A stretch of DNA of 64,000 bases from Paenibacillus_AR sp051594765 (GCF_051594765.1 NZ_JBPPGJ010000012.1:124001-188000); one strand, 5' to 3'. Shown: positions 9,660 through 18,021, counted from the first letter of the stretch. Numbers and translations are program-made. The notes: generated from the sequence alone by a model not told the origin.

Positions 9660-10103
9660 TCAGGATTGGCCCTTCGGGTCCGTCAAGGCGAACATGATCT
9701 CGCCCTCCGCCACCACTTTGCCGTCCACCTTGGCGACCGCTTGGCCTTTGCCGACGATGCCCTTCATCCGGGTGATCTCCACTTCAAGGTGAAGCGTGTC
9801 CCCAGGATACACCTGCCCGCGGAACCGGAGCTCGTTGATGCCGGCGAACATGGCCAGCTTGCCGCGGTGTTCCTCGCACATGAGAATGGAGACGGCCCCG
9901 ACCTGCGCCAGCGCTTCAATGATCAGGACTCCCGGCATGACCGGGAAGCCCGGGAAGTGCCCTGCGAAGTGGGGCTCGTTCATCGTGACGTTCTTGGTGC
10001 CTACGGCCCGTTTGCCGGGCTCTACCTCCAGAATGCGATCGATCAGAAGAAACGGGTAGCGGTGGGGAATGATCTCTTGAATTTGCTTGATGTCCAGCAT
10101 CAT
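9660..10103 (-). CDS. fabZ: 3-hydroxyacyl-[acyl-carrier-protein] dehydratase FabZ
   Basis: FabZ dehydrates beta-hydroxyacyl-ACP in each cycle of type II fatty acid synthesis. The 147-residue hotdog-fold protein has IPHRYPFLLIDRI at the N-terminus, the catalytic His in GHFPGFPVMPGVL and the Glu in IIEALAQVG. AAGGAG precedes two adjacent ATGs and either could be the start. In Bacillus fabZ sits next to flhP/flhO/mbl. Here pgsA is inserted between them. Confidence 0.95.
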   Translation of the reverse strand: MMLDIKQIQEIIPHRYPFLLIDRILEVEPGKRAVGTKNVTMNEPHFAGHFPGFPVMPGVLIIEALAQVGAVSILMCEEHRGKLAMFAGINELRFRGQVYPGDTLHLEVEITRMKGIVGKGQAVAKVDGKVVAEGEIMFALTDPKGQS

Positions 10104-10169
10104 CTTTTGCTCCTTCTCTTACGGGGAATTGTATAAATTGCTGCCCGGGTACTTACACTAGAGAATGTC

Positions 10170-10194
10170 CCTTCAGTATCTGCAGTATTGAAGG
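10170..10194. repeat. Imperfect 25-bp palindrome between fabZ and pgsA
   Basis: The arms CCTTCA and TGAAGG flank a nearly symmetric core centred on TGCA. The element lies in the fabZ upstream region, 42 bases from the pgsA stop. It could be an operator for fabZ or part of a weak terminator after pgsA. There is no T-tract. Confidence 0.5.
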
Positions 10195-10236
10195 TTGATA
10201 TAGGAGAGCATATTTCCAAGCCTGCCGCATGCGCGC

Positions 10237-10776
10237 TTAGAAATGTGCTCTTTTCCTGTTGGCGTCGGGTCCGATCTCATTGATTTTGCGGAACGAAATG
10301 ATATAGAACAGGGAAGTCAGGAATGCAAAGCCGATCACCGACCACAGATAAGGAATGGCATAAGGCAGATCGAATACGATGAGCAGAATGGCCAGATAGA
10401 ACAGGACGGTCGTCAGCTTCCCCAACGTATTGGCCGGTACGGTCTTCTTTCCCCGCAGATGGAAGTAAAGCGACCCCATAATCATACCCGCATCCCTTAG
10501 GAAAAACGCCGCTGCCGCCGCCCACGGAATCATCTCCGACAGCAGGAGCGACAGGATCACCGTGATCAGCATGAGCTTATCCGCCAGCGGGTCCAGCATG
10601 GAGCCTAGCTCCGTCACCAGCCCGCGGGTCCGGGCAATGTACCCGTCCAGCACGTCCGTCACGCCTGCCAGGACCAGGATGGCAAAGGCCAGCGTCAAGT
10701 TCCCGCTCTTAAAGACCCAAGCATAAACCGGAATTAAGACAAACCGCAGGATCGTCAGCATATTCGGAAGGTTCAC
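10237..10776 (-). CDS. pgsA: CDP-diacylglycerol-glycerol-3-phosphate 3-phosphatidyltransferase (PgsA type)
   Basis: This membrane enzyme makes phosphatidylglycerol phosphate from CDP-diacylglycerol. The CDP-alcohol transferase signature is present: DVLDGYIAR, then G at the expected spacing, then SMLDPLADK. Several hydrophobic helices follow, and the C-terminus is positively charged. I place the start at a GTG (VNLPNMLT, 179 residues) because AAGGAG lies 9 bases upstream. The 10 residues added by the longer frame contain that Shine-Dalgarno. In Bacillus the main pgsA is elsewhere (near cinA/recA), so this could be a second, related CDP-alcohol transferase with a different acceptor. Substrate is therefore less certain than family. 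Confidence 0.82.
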   Translation of the reverse strand: MNLPNMLTILRFVLIPVYAWVFKSGNLTLAFAILVLAGVTDVLDGYIARTRGLVTELGSMLDPLADKLMLITVILSLLLSEMIPWAAAAAFFLRDAGMIMGSLYFHLRGKKTVPANTLGKLTTVLFYLAILLIVFDLPYAIPYLWSVIGFAFLTSLFYIISFRKINEIGPDANRKRAHF

Positions 10777-10832
10777 TCGGCCTCGCTCCTTCCCATATCG
10801 TTCCACATCCCTACATTATACCGTTGTCAGGG

Positions 10833-10859
10833 CAAAAATAAAACTCCCCGAAGGGAGTT
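10833..10859 (-). terminator. Terminator of the mbl-flhO-flhP-epuA genes
   Basis: Minus-strand AACTCCC and GGGAGTT form a 7-bp stem with a 4-base loop, followed by TTATTTTTG. It lies just past the epuA-like stop codon. Confidence 0.85.
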
Positions 10860-10891
10860 CATCGTTATTAATCGTGAAGGGGAACCATCCG

Positions 10892-11131
10892 TCAGGTGTC
10901 CGAAAACACCAGATCGAACATATGCTTCCAAGTCTCCAAGTCCCAGATGTCGGACATCGGGCGGTCACCGAGAACCGAGTAGCCGGCTGCCATCCCGATA
11001 AAAAGGGCCAAGACGCATACCGCCGGGATGATCAGGTGCCGCAGCACCGGCCACACGTATCGGGGCCACCAGCGCCGCCAGGCCAAGGGCTTCCGCTTGT
11101 CGGACTTGGGTGCATTCGTTTGCATCGCCAT
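10892..11131 (-). CDS. EpuA-like small membrane protein (annotated elsewhere as DNA-directed RNA polymerase subunit beta)
   Basis: The 79-residue protein has a basic N-terminus (KRKPLAWRRWWPRY), a single transmembrane helix at about residues 31-50 and a short acidic C-terminal tail. The pattern and the place after flhP match the EpuA family (Pfam EpuA). Databases call it an RNA polymerase beta subunit only because of a misleading family name. Nothing here resembles RpoB. It is the last gene of the mbl-flhO-flhP group, 16 bases after flhP. Its function is not known to me. Confidence 0.75.
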   Translation of the reverse strand: MAMQTNAPKSDKRKPLAWRRWWPRYVWPVLRHLIIPAVCVLALFIGMAAGYSVLGDRPMSDIWDLETWKHMFDLVFSDT

Positions 11132-11147
11132 ATCAGGATTCTCTCCC

Positions 11148-12020
11148 TTACGTGCGGAGATTGTTGGCCAGGTTCATCATCGTGTCCGACGAGGAAAGCG
11201 CCCGCGAGCTCAGCTGGAAGCCCCGCTGGACCATCAAGAGCTCCGTCATCTCATCCGCCAGGTCGACGTTGGACTGCTCCAGGAAGCCCTGCCGCACCTT
11301 GATCGGCTGCTCCAGAGCCGACCCCGCTCCGACCGGCTGCACCACATTGTTGATCTCCTGCGGCGTGGCCGCTACGCCGGCGGGAATGGTGTACATGTTA
11401 TCGCCCACCTGCTGCATGAATTGGGGGCGCAGCACGCGTACGATCCCCAGCTGCCCACGGTAGAGGGAGCCGGCCTCCGGCACGGCGCCATTATAGGCAT
11501 AGACACGGCCGTCGTCAGTCACCGACAGCTTGTACCCGCTGGGGACGGAAATGGGGTTGTCCGCCGCATCAAGCACCAGATGGCCGTCCTTCGTGGACAG
11601 ATAGACATTGTCCGGATCATTCTCTACGCGGGTCAGCTGGAAGGAGCCGTCCCGGGTATAGAGCGTGTTGTTCGCAGGCTGGTTCGGATCGCCGTTGGCC
11701 ACCCGGATTTTGAACAGCCCGTTGCCCTCCAACGCCAGGTCCTCCGCGTTCCCCGTATCCTTCAGGGTGCCTTGGGCAAAGTTGGTGGTCATCTGGGACA
11801 GCTTGGCTCCCCAGCCTTGGTTGAAACCCAGGGGAGACAGCCGCCCTTCGCGCTGAAAGCCCTGGGGCTGCTGGCGCATGTTGGTCAGGATGTCCTCGAA
11901 GGTGGCTTCCCTGCGCTTGTAGCCCACCGTATTAACGTTCGCCATATTATTAGCCATTATGTCCAGCTTCTGCTGCAAACCATTCATGGACACCATGGAG
12001 TTAATCATGGAGTGGTTCAT
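11148..12020 (-). CDS. flhP: Flagellar hook-basal body rod protein FlhP
   Basis: The 290-residue FlgG/FlgF-type rod protein forms part of the flagellar distal rod. The N-terminus has the conserved rod signature (MANNMANVNTVGYKRREATFEDIL). The C-terminus ends with the usual helix (SNVDLADEMTELLMVQRGFQLSSRALSSSDTMMNLANNLR). GGGAGGA is well spaced before the ATG. It follows flhO by 16 bases, as in Bacillus, downstream of mbl. Confidence 0.93.
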   Translation of the reverse strand: MNHSMINSMVSMNGLQQKLDIMANNMANVNTVGYKRREATFEDILTNMRQQPQGFQREGRLSPLGFNQGWGAKLSQMTTNFAQGTLKDTGNAEDLALEGNGLFKIRVANGDPNQPANNTLYTRDGSFQLTRVENDPDNVYLSTKDGHLVLDAADNPISVPSGYKLSVTDDGRVYAYNGAVPEAGSLYRGQLGIVRVLRPQFMQQVGDNMYTIPAGVAATPQEINNVVQPVGAGSALEQPIKVRQGFLEQSNVDLADEMTELLMVQRGFQLSSRALSSSDTMMNLANNLRT

Positions 12021-12036
12021 GCCGGGTCCTCCCTTC

Positions 12037-12948
12037 TTATACTCTTCCTACTTCGTTGACGGCCTTCTCCAGGCTCTTGTCGTAGAACTGGACCATCTTT
12101 TGGTTCGTCTCGTACGCCCGCAGCGCCGCCATCATATCGATCATCGATTGGGTCGGGTCCACATTGGACCGCTCGATGTAGCCTTGATGCACTTGGACTT
12201 CCTCGTTCATCACCGCCGGAGTGACCGTAGCGGCGTCCTCTTCATTGAGCCGGTATACCCCGTTGCCTTCCCGGATCATCCGGTTCGGATTCTCCACCCG
12301 GGAGATCAAGAGCGTCACCGGATTCCCGCCTGCGTCCAGCAGCGGCTGGCCATTCACGGCATCCAGGAAGGTACCGTTCTGCAGGATCTTCACGTTGGCG
12401 ATCATCTGGCCGTTGGCGTCCCGGAGCAGGATCGGCTGTCCGTTCGTGTCTAACACCTTGTAGCCCTCGGGGGTGATGAGCTGGCCCTCCACATTCACCG
12501 TCAGCTTCCCGTTCCGGGAGTAGCGCTCTTCTCCCTGCTCGTTCTGCACCGTGATGAACGCTTGGGGCTGGAAGATCCGCTCCCCCTCCGGCGTGACGTA
12601 CTTACCCGACTTATCGAAGGGCGGCAGAGCTTGTCCGGTCACATCGGTCACGATATTGGACACGATCGCCACATCCAGCGGGCTCTTGGTCTCCTGCAGG
12701 TCTCCCTGCAGATAGATCGAGAGATCTTCCTCCGCCAATACGCCGGTATTCAGCTTGCCGATGTTCTTCACCACGCCCGGAGCGCCCGCACCCAAGGCGG
12801 AGATCAGCATCTCGGGAAACGAACGGGACACGGCGCTTCCCTGCTTGAAGCCCGGCGTATTCAGATTCGATATATTGTTGGTGATCGTATCATGCTTACG
12901 CTGCTGCGTGATCATGCCGGCTGCGGCCGTGTATAAGCCCCTTAACAT
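12037..12948 (-). CDS. flhO: Flagellar hook-basal body rod protein FlhO
   Basis: The 303-residue rod protein is a paralogue of FlhP. It begins MLRGLYTAAAGMITQQRKHD with the rod signature ITNNISNLNTPGFKQ. It ends with the conserved coiled-coil helix containing SMIDMMAALRAYETNQKMVQFYD. A central insertion compared with FlhP explains the longer length. AAGGGG lies 10 bases before the ATG. Gene order mbl, flhO, flhP is that of Bacillus, so motility rod genes are co-located with cell-shape genes rather than with the main fla/che operon. Confidence 0.92.
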   Translation of the reverse strand: MLRGLYTAAAGMITQQRKHDTITNNISNLNTPGFKQGSAVSRSFPEMLISALGAGAPGVVKNIGKLNTGVLAEEDLSIYLQGDLQETKSPLDVAIVSNIVTDVTGQALPPFDKSGKYVTPEGERIFQPQAFITVQNEQGEERYSRNGKLTVNVEGQLITPEGYKVLDTNGQPILLRDANGQMIANVKILQNGTFLDAVNGQPLLDAGGNPVTLLISRVENPNRMIREGNGVYRLNEEDAATVTPAVMNEEVQVHQGYIERSNVDPTQSMIDMMAALRAYETNQKMVQFYDKSLEKAVNEVGRV

Positions 12949-13027
12949 GTCCGTGATGCCCCTTCCGCGCTTGAACTGGCGGACCGTCCCTTCCGGGCGG
13001 CCGCACGCTATTCTTTATATCGGCAGA

Positions 13028-14026
13028 TCAGTACTTTCTTTTTATCACTTTATCCAGGTTGTCCAGCATGATGCCGGTCCCCTTCACCACGCAATGCATC
13101 GGATCCTCCGCCACCAGCACCGGAACCTTCAGCTCCTCGGCCAGCAGCATGTCCAATCCGTGAAGCAGAGCGCCGCCCCCCGTCAGAATCACGCCGCGGT
13201 CGATAATATCCGCCGACAGCTCCGGCGGGGTCCGTTCCAATACCGACTTGGCGGAGGTGACGATGGCCGATACGGGCTCCCACAGCGCTTCGCGGATTTC
13301 ATTGGAGTTGATCGTTACGGTGAGAGGCAGACCCGACACCATGTCCCGTCCCCGGATGTCCATCTCTTCATAACGGTCGTCCCCGAATACGGTCGCGATG
13401 CGGATCTTGATGTCCTCCGAGGTGCGCTCGCCGATGAGAAGCTTGTACTTGTTCTTGATGTACTTCATGATGGCGTTGTCGAACTTGTCCCCCGCAATCT
13501 TAATGGAGGAGGAGGTGACGATGTCTCCCATGGAGAGAACGGCAACATCTGTCGTACCTCCGCCGATATCCACCACCATATTGCCGCTGGGCTGGAAGAT
13601 GTCCATGCCGGCTCCGATCGCTGCCGCCTTCGGCTCTTCCTCCATGTACACTTCCTTCGCGCCGCTGCGCTCGGCCGCCTCCCGGATCGCCTTCTGCTCG
13701 ACGGACGTGATGTTCGTCGGAGCGCAGATGAGAATCCGGGGATGGCTGTACCACTTCTTGCCGCCGATCTTGGCAATGAAGTACTTCAACATCTTCTCCG
13801 TCACTTCGAAATCGGCAATGACGCCGTCCTTGAGAGGGCGAATCGCCACAATGTTGCCGGGGGTACGGCCAACCATCTTCCGCGCGTCTTCGCCGACTGC
13901 GAGCACATGCTTCGTGTCGCTCTCGATGGCGACGACGGAAGGCTCGTCAAGAACCACACCGCGCCCCTTGACATGAATGAGAACGTTCGCCGTCCCAAGG
14001 TCAATTCCAATATCCTTGCTCAACAT
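13028..14026 (-). CDS. mbl: Rod shape-determining protein Mbl (MreB-like actin)
   Basis: Mbl polymerises at the membrane and guides the lateral wall synthesis machinery. The 332-residue protein has the actin-fold phosphate loops: IGIDLGTANVLIHVKGRGVV at the start, VDIGGGTTDVAVLSMG in the middle and ILTGGGALLHGLDMLL near the end. I start at MLSKDIG because AGGAGG lies about 9 bases upstream. The open frame extends 29 codons further but has no ribosome binding site there. spoIIID upstream and flhO downstream identify this copy as Mbl rather than MreB or MreBH. Confidence 0.94.
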   Translation of the reverse strand: MLSKDIGIDLGTANVLIHVKGRGVVLDEPSVVAIESDTKHVLAVGEDARKMVGRTPGNIVAIRPLKDGVIADFEVTEKMLKYFIAKIGGKKWYSHPRILICAPTNITSVEQKAIREAAERSGAKEVYMEEEPKAAAIGAGMDIFQPSGNMVVDIGGGTTDVAVLSMGDIVTSSSIKIAGDKFDNAIMKYIKNKYKLLIGERTSEDIKIRIATVFGDDRYEEMDIRGRDMVSGLPLTVTINSNEIREALWEPVSAIVTSAKSVLERTPPELSADIIDRGVILTGGGALLHGLDMLLAEELKVPVLVAEDPMHCVVKGTGIMLDNLDKVIKRKY

Positions 14027-14180
14027 TACTTCTTTTCCTCCTAAACCAACCGTCCGTCCCAATGAAAAGAACCGGTGCTGAAATGTAAACAGGCTTCGTA
14101 TAATTTTCGACATGAAATCGTAGATTCCTCTTTTTCAGAAGAAAATAGCTTCGAATCTTTCATGGGGGCGCGGGATGGCT

Positions 14181-14471
14181 TTAGGATTTGGCGGAAACCA
14201 GCTGGTCCGGGCTCTTGGAGTGGCGTGTCTTCTTGTATTTGACCTTGGTAGCTTCTCCTCCCCGCAAATGGCGGATCGATTTATGATACTCGAGGATGGT
14301 CTTCACCTGGTCTGCCAGTTCGGGATTGATTTCCGGCAGCCGTTCGGTCAAATCCTTATGCACCGTGCTCTTGGACACACCGAATTCCTTCGCTATGCTG
14401 CGGACGGTATTGCGGGTTTCCACAATACTGCGGCCGATCTTGATTGTCCTCTCCTTGATGTAATCGTGCAC
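14181..14471 (-). CDS. spoIIID: Sporulation transcriptional regulator SpoIIID
   Basis: SpoIIID is the mother-cell DNA-binding protein that switches gene expression from early to late sigma-E genes. The protein matches the family nearly end to end: HDYIKERTIKIG, the helix-turn-helix VRSIAKEFGVSKSTVHKDL, then LPEINPEL, YHKSIRHLRGGEATKVKYK and a basic tail. I use a GTG start (96 residues) with GGAGG 8 bases upstream, which fits the family's usual length of about 93. The longer frame adds 12 residues without support. A sigma-E-like promoter lies directly upstream. Confidence 0.95.
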   Translation of the reverse strand: MHDYIKERTIKIGRSIVETRNTVRSIAKEFGVSKSTVHKDLTERLPEINPELADQVKTILEYHKSIRHLRGGEATKVKYKKTRHSKSPDQLVSAKS

Positions 14472-14505
14472 GCCCCTCGCCTCCCTGCTCGAGATAGTTT
14501 GGTAC

Positions 14506-14534
14506 ATTATATGAACAGGGAGTCCATATATGCT
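14506..14534 (-). promoter_or_regulatory. Sigma-E-like promoter of spoIIID
   Basis: Minus-strand AGCATATA (14527-14534), 13-base spacer, CATATAAT (14506-14513). The -10 fits CATAnnnT exactly and the -35 fits the GKMATAWW pattern at 7 of 8 positions. Start of transcription would fall about 28 bases before the GTG. Known biology: spoIIID is sigma-E dependent. Confidence 0.6.
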
Positions 14535-14576
14535 TTGTTTCCAAGCGTGACAAGCCTAATTCCTCCTTTCCCCTCC

Positions 14577-14611
14577 AAAAAAGCAAAAAAGCAGGGGGCA
14601 TCCCCTGCTTT
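14577..14611 (-). terminator. Terminator of spoIIQ
   Basis: A perfect 10-bp stem, AAAGCAGGGG with CCCCTGCTTT and a 4-base loop, is followed on the minus strand by a T-rich tract (TTTGCTTTTTT). Confidence 0.88.
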
Positions 14612-14639
14612 CCGGCTGATCACGATGGAAAAGCATTCC

Positions 14640-15404
14640 TTACTTTTTCTGGGCCGCACTTGCGGTGGCATCCGTCGCAGTCAGGAATTGGTCCGGATTC
14701 ACCGATTGGCCATCGGCGCTCTGGCGAACCTCGAAGTGGAGGTGGGTTCCATGATCCCGCTCCAGCTCGTTGCGGCCGGCCTTGGCGATGATGTCGCCCT
14801 TCTTCACGTCCTGCCCCTTGGTTACCTTCACGTCAGCCAAGCTCTGGTATACGGTGATGAGGCCGTTGCTGTGGGTAATCTCCACTTGGCTGCCTACCAT
14901 CGGGTTCTTTTCCACCAGAGTGACTTTGCCGCTCAGAGCCGCCATCACGTCGAAGTCCTTGTTGTCCTGGCGGGCCAGGTCGATGCCCAGATGAGGCGTG
15001 AACAGATCGTTGTACTGCACGAGAGCCGCTTGCTTCACATCGTCGGTGGCCTTCTCGTCATAGAACTTCATGCTGACTGCTACCTCGTTCCGCTCCTTGA
15101 CCGGCCACTGCATGGTTTCGGCAGGGGCGTTGACGGCTACGGCATCGCCTGCGGGCTTGGTGGAGACCGTGTCGGTCACCGTCTGGTTCAGGGCGGCATC
15201 GTCGCTCAGCTTGTTGGTTCCCGCATCCTGATACACCCACATTAAGGTTAAAATAATTGCGGCTGCCGCCATGTACACTGCCGGGAATACCCATTTTTTC
15301 CCGAGCATCCTTTTCCAGGAGAAGGACGGCGCCACTGCTGCCGGAACCGCGTCTTTGGTTTCGCGGGTTCCATTTGGTTGAACATTTTTGTTTTGTTCAC
15401 TCAT
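14640..15404 (-). CDS. spoIIQ: Stage II sporulation protein Q (M23/LytM-type)
   Basis: SpoIIQ is a forespore membrane protein that binds SpoIIIAH across the intermembrane space during engulfment. The 254-residue protein has a cytoplasmic basic N-terminus, one transmembrane helix (about residues 39-58), a linker and an M23 peptidase domain. Both metal-binding motifs look complete: HLGID (HxxxD) and HLHF after a GTH. Bacillus subtilis SpoIIQ is reported to have lost a zinc ligand, so this version may bind metal. GAGGTGATATAA precedes the ATG and a sigma-F-like promoter lies 20-47 bases upstream. spoIID is the next gene upstream. Confidence 0.93.
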   Translation of the reverse strand: MSEQNKNVQPNGTRETKDAVPAAVAPSFSWKRMLGKKWVFPAVYMAAAAIILTLMWVYQDAGTNKLSDDAALNQTVTDTVSTKPAGDAVAVNAPAETMQWPVKERNEVAVSMKFYDEKATDDVKQAALVQYNDLFTPHLGIDLARQDNKDFDVMAALSGKVTLVEKNPMVGSQVEITHSNGLITVYQSLADVKVTKGQDVKKGDIIAKAGRNELERDHGTHLHFEVRQSADGQSVNPDQFLTATDATASAAQKK

Positions 15405-15422
15405 TTATATCACCTCATCAAC

Positions 15423-15451
15423 CAGTGTTGCCAGATAGATTTGGTTTATAC
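15423..15451 (-). promoter_or_regulatory. Sigma-F-like promoter of spoIIQ
   Basis: Minus-strand GTATA (15447-15451), 14-base spacer, GGCAACACTG (15423-15432). The -10 fits GGnnAnAnTR at every fixed position and the -35 fits GYWTA. spoIIQ is a classic sigma-F gene in Bacillus. Confidence 0.65.
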
Positions 15452-15492
15452 TTGAGGTGATAGGAATTTTTGAAAATATGCTAGATGGCCCT

Positions 15493-16548
15493 TCAGGCTC
15501 CGCTGCCGGACCCGTCGGCTCTACCGATCTGCACGCCGGTATAATAGTAGCGGACGATGTCCTCCGCGCTCTTCCCTTCCTTGGCCATGCCGTTGGCGCC
15601 CCATTGGCTCATGCCGACCCCGTGCCCGTAGCCGTAGGCGGTGATCTCCACCTCGGAGCCCTTCAGCCGCCACTCGAACTGGGAGGACGGCAGCTCCAGC
15701 TTCTCCCGGACCTCACGTCCGGTGAACAGCTTGCCGCCGATCCGGATTTGCCCTACCCGGTGCCCGTCCGTCTGCTTCAGCACCTTGGAGCCGCTGACGG
15801 CCGTCGAAGCGGCGACGCTCCCGTTCAAGCCCAGCTTGGACAAAAACGTCCGGTACGGCACCTTCACCACCGTCTTGAACTTGGGTGACAGCTTCTCGTC
15901 CCAGGGAGAGGGCACGCTCTTCAGATACGGCTGGGGCTTGCCCCAATAATCCTCCGCATTCTCCGTATAGCCGTTGCTGGTGGAGAAGAAGACGGCGTCG
16001 ATGGGCTTGCCTCCGTACAGGAGGATCTCCCCCTTCGTCTCCGCTACCGCGCGGTTCAGCTTCTCCATGTTCGCCGCGGCGTCCTTGCCGCTCCACTTGG
16101 TCGATAGCACATCCCCGCTAATATAAGCCTGATGGCTGACCGTGTCGGTGACGATGGCCCCCTTCACGGGCACCTGGCTGGAATCCTGCTCCTTCATACG
16201 GCGGACAATGTAGGTACGGGCGGCAATCGCCTGCGCCTTCAAGGCCTCCAGCTCGAAATCGATCGGCATCTCTGCCGCCACCACGCCGCGGACATAAGCC
16301 TCGATCGGCACCTCTTCGATTCGCTGCTGCTTGGACAAGAATACGGGAACCGCCGGCGAAGACTGTTCGATCAGCTGGACCATACTGGCGGAGGCGGCAG
16401 CAGAAGGCGGGACGGCAGGGGTGAGATCGTCACCGGAACGGCCGCCCCGGAACAGCAGGGCGAAGATCAGGGTGAACAGAAACGCGGCCCCTAAGCTGGC
16501 GGCCATCCATCGAGTGACTTGTTGACGCATCCGGTTCGTTAGATTCAT
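15493..16548 (-). CDS. spoIID: Stage II sporulation protein D (engulfment lytic transglycosylase)
   Basis: SpoIID is a mother-cell enzyme that cleaves peptidoglycan glycan strands during engulfment, together with SpoIIM and SpoIIP. The 351-residue protein has an N-terminal transmembrane anchor (about residues 16-33), then the SpoIID domain. That domain contains VPIEAYVRGVVAAEMPIDFE, whose Glu is the catalytic residue, and LKAQAIAARTY. The C-terminus has YGYGHGVGMSQWGANGMA. The CFFSTSNG-like metal motif region appears as FFSTSNGYTENAEDYWG. A sigma-E-like promoter lies upstream and murA follows further upstream on the same strand, as in Bacillus. Confidence 0.95.
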   Translation of the reverse strand: MNLTNRMRQQVTRWMAASLGAAFLFTLIFALLFRGGRSGDDLTPAVPPSAAASASMVQLIEQSSPAVPVFLSKQQRIEEVPIEAYVRGVVAAEMPIDFELEALKAQAIAARTYIVRRMKEQDSSQVPVKGAIVTDTVSHQAYISGDVLSTKWSGKDAAANMEKLNRAVAETKGEILLYGGKPIDAVFFSTSNGYTENAEDYWGKPQPYLKSVPSPWDEKLSPKFKTVVKVPYRTFLSKLGLNGSVAASTAVSGSKVLKQTDGHRVGQIRIGGKLFTGREVREKLELPSSQFEWRLKGSEVEITAYGYGHGVGMSQWGANGMAKEGKSAEDIVRYYYTGVQIGRADGSGSGA

Positions 16549-16598
16549 AGCGCTCCCTCGTTTGGTAAGATTGGTAGTAGGATGATCGGATTGCTTCT

Positions 16599-16628
16599 AT
16601 CCTATGAGGGAGACGAAGTTGATAGAAC
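16599..16628 (-). promoter_or_regulatory. Possible sigma-E promoter of spoIID
   Basis: Minus-strand CATAGGAT (16599-16606) fits the sigma-E -10 pattern CATAnnnT. GTTCTATC (16621-16628) lies 14 bases upstream and is a weak -35. The location between the murA terminator and spoIID supports it. Confidence 0.45.
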
Positions 16629-16650
16629 CCCTGCGTTTCTCCCGTTCCAA

Positions 16651-16685
16651 TCAAAAACACGGACCCCCAAGCCGGGAGTCCGTGT
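16651..16685 (-). terminator. Terminator of murA
   Basis: ACACGGAC and GTCCGTGT pair around a GC-rich loop that can extend the stem. A TTTTTGA tail follows on the minus strand. Confidence 0.85.
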
Positions 16686-16698
16686 CGTGCTAGATCAG

Positions 16699-18021
16699 CT
16701 ATGCCCAAGTCGGCTGCACGGCGAAGATGCCGAGATCCGTCCGTTCCTCTTCCATTTCCGTCTCCTCGCCGATCCTGCGGATGTCCGCACCAAGTCCGCG
16801 GAGACGGCCCACGATGTCCACATAGCCCCGGTCCACATGGTGCAGACCGGTCACCTCCGTCTCGCCCTCCGCAGCCAGTCCCGCCAGGATCAGGGCGGCC
16901 CCGGCCCGAAGGTCGGAAGCGCACACCTTGGAGCCGGTCAGCCCGCCGACTCCCGTGACCACCGCAGCACGTCCCTCCACCGAGATGTGAGCCCGCATGC
17001 GGCGCAGCTCCTCCACGTGCATGAACCGGTTCTCGAAGACGGTCTCCGTCACCACCCCGGTTCCTTCCGCCACAGCCAGGAGCACCATCATCTGCGACTG
17101 CATATCCGTCGGGAAGCCGGGGTACGGCAGCGTCTTCACGTCCACCGCCTTCAGCTTGCCGTCCGCATAGACGGACAGGCCGTTCTCCAGCTCCCGGATC
17201 TCCACGCCCATCTCCTGCATCTTGGAGATGACCGGCATCATATGGTCGAAGATGGCGCCTTCAATCGTGACGGCACCGCGGGTAATGGCGGCCGCCACCA
17301 TATAGGTGCCCGCCTCGATACGGTCGGGAATGACCGTATGGACGGCCCCCTTCAGGCTCTCTACTCCCTCGATCCGGATAATGCCCGTGCCGGCGCCTCT
17401 CACCTTGGCCCCCATGGCGTTCAGGTAGTTGGCCAGATCGACGATCTCCGGCTCCTTGGCGGCGTTCTCGATGACGGTGGTGCCGGCGGCCAAGGTTGCG
17501 GCCATCATGATGTTCTCCGTGGCACCGACGCTGGCGACGTCGAGGTAGATTTTGGCCCCCTTCAGGCGTCCCTTCATTCGGGCTTCAATAAAGCCCTGCC
17601 CCAAGCCGATCTGCGCACCCATGGCCTCGAAGCCCTTCAGATGCTGATCGATGGGTCGCGTCCCGATGGCACAGCCGCCGGGAAGCGAGATTCTCGCTTC
17701 GCCGAACCGGGCCAGAAGCGGTCCCATGACCAGGAAGGAGGCGCGCATCTTGCGGACCAGCTCATAAGAAGCCTCGCAGGTCGCCACCTTCTCGGCATTC
17801 ACCCGAATCGTCTCGTTATAATACTCAGCGCGGACTCCCAAGGATTCCAGCACCTTGTGCATGTTGGTGACATCGTCCAGCGGAGGCACGTCATGAATCG
17901 TGCTCTCGCCTTCGGAGGCCAGGATGGACGCCGCTATGATGGGCAGCACTGCATTTTTGGCGCCGCCGATCCGTACTGTGCCGGTCAATCGTTTACCGCC
18001 GCGGACGATTATTTTGCTCAT
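16699..18021 (-). CDS. murA: UDP-N-acetylglucosamine 1-carboxyvinyltransferase MurA
   Basis: MurA transfers enolpyruvate from PEP to UDP-GlcNAc, the committed step of peptidoglycan precursor synthesis and the fosfomycin target. The 440-residue protein starts MSKIIVRGGKRLTGTVRIGGAKNA, with the Lys-Asn pair that binds PEP. Its active-site Cys is residue 117 in GGCAIGTRPID. The length is slightly above the usual 420-435. GGAGG precedes the ATG. Its position between a DUF1146 gene and spoIID corresponds to Bacillus murAA. Confidence 0.96.
   Translation of the reverse strand: MSKIIVRGGKRLTGTVRIGGAKNAVLPIIAASILASEGESTIHDVPPLDDVTNMHKVLESLGVRAEYYNETIRVNAEKVATCEASYELVRKMRASFLVMGPLLARFGEARISLPGGCAIGTRPIDQHLKGFEAMGAQIGLGQGFIEARMKGRLKGAKIYLDVASVGATENIMMAATLAAGTTVIENAAKEPEIVDLANYLNAMGAKVRGAGTGIIRIEGVESLKGAVHTVIPDRIEAGTYMVAAAITRGAVTIEGAIFDHMMPVISKMQEMGVEIRELENGLSVYADGKLKAVDVKTLPYPGFPTDMQSQMMVLLAVAEGTGVVTETVFENRFMHVEELRRMRAHISVEGRAAVVTGVGGLTGSKVCASDLRAGAALILAGLAAEGETEVTGLHHVDRGYVDIVGRLRGLGADIRRIGEETEMEEERTDLGIFAVQPTWA

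Noticed and set aside
10104..10169. FapR operator upstream of fabZ
   Set aside because: A TAAGTACC-like stretch partly resembles half of the remembered FapR consensus, but the rest does not match.
10892..11131. True RNA polymerase beta subunit
   Set aside because: The 79-residue protein is a single-span membrane protein of the EpuA type. The database name is misleading.
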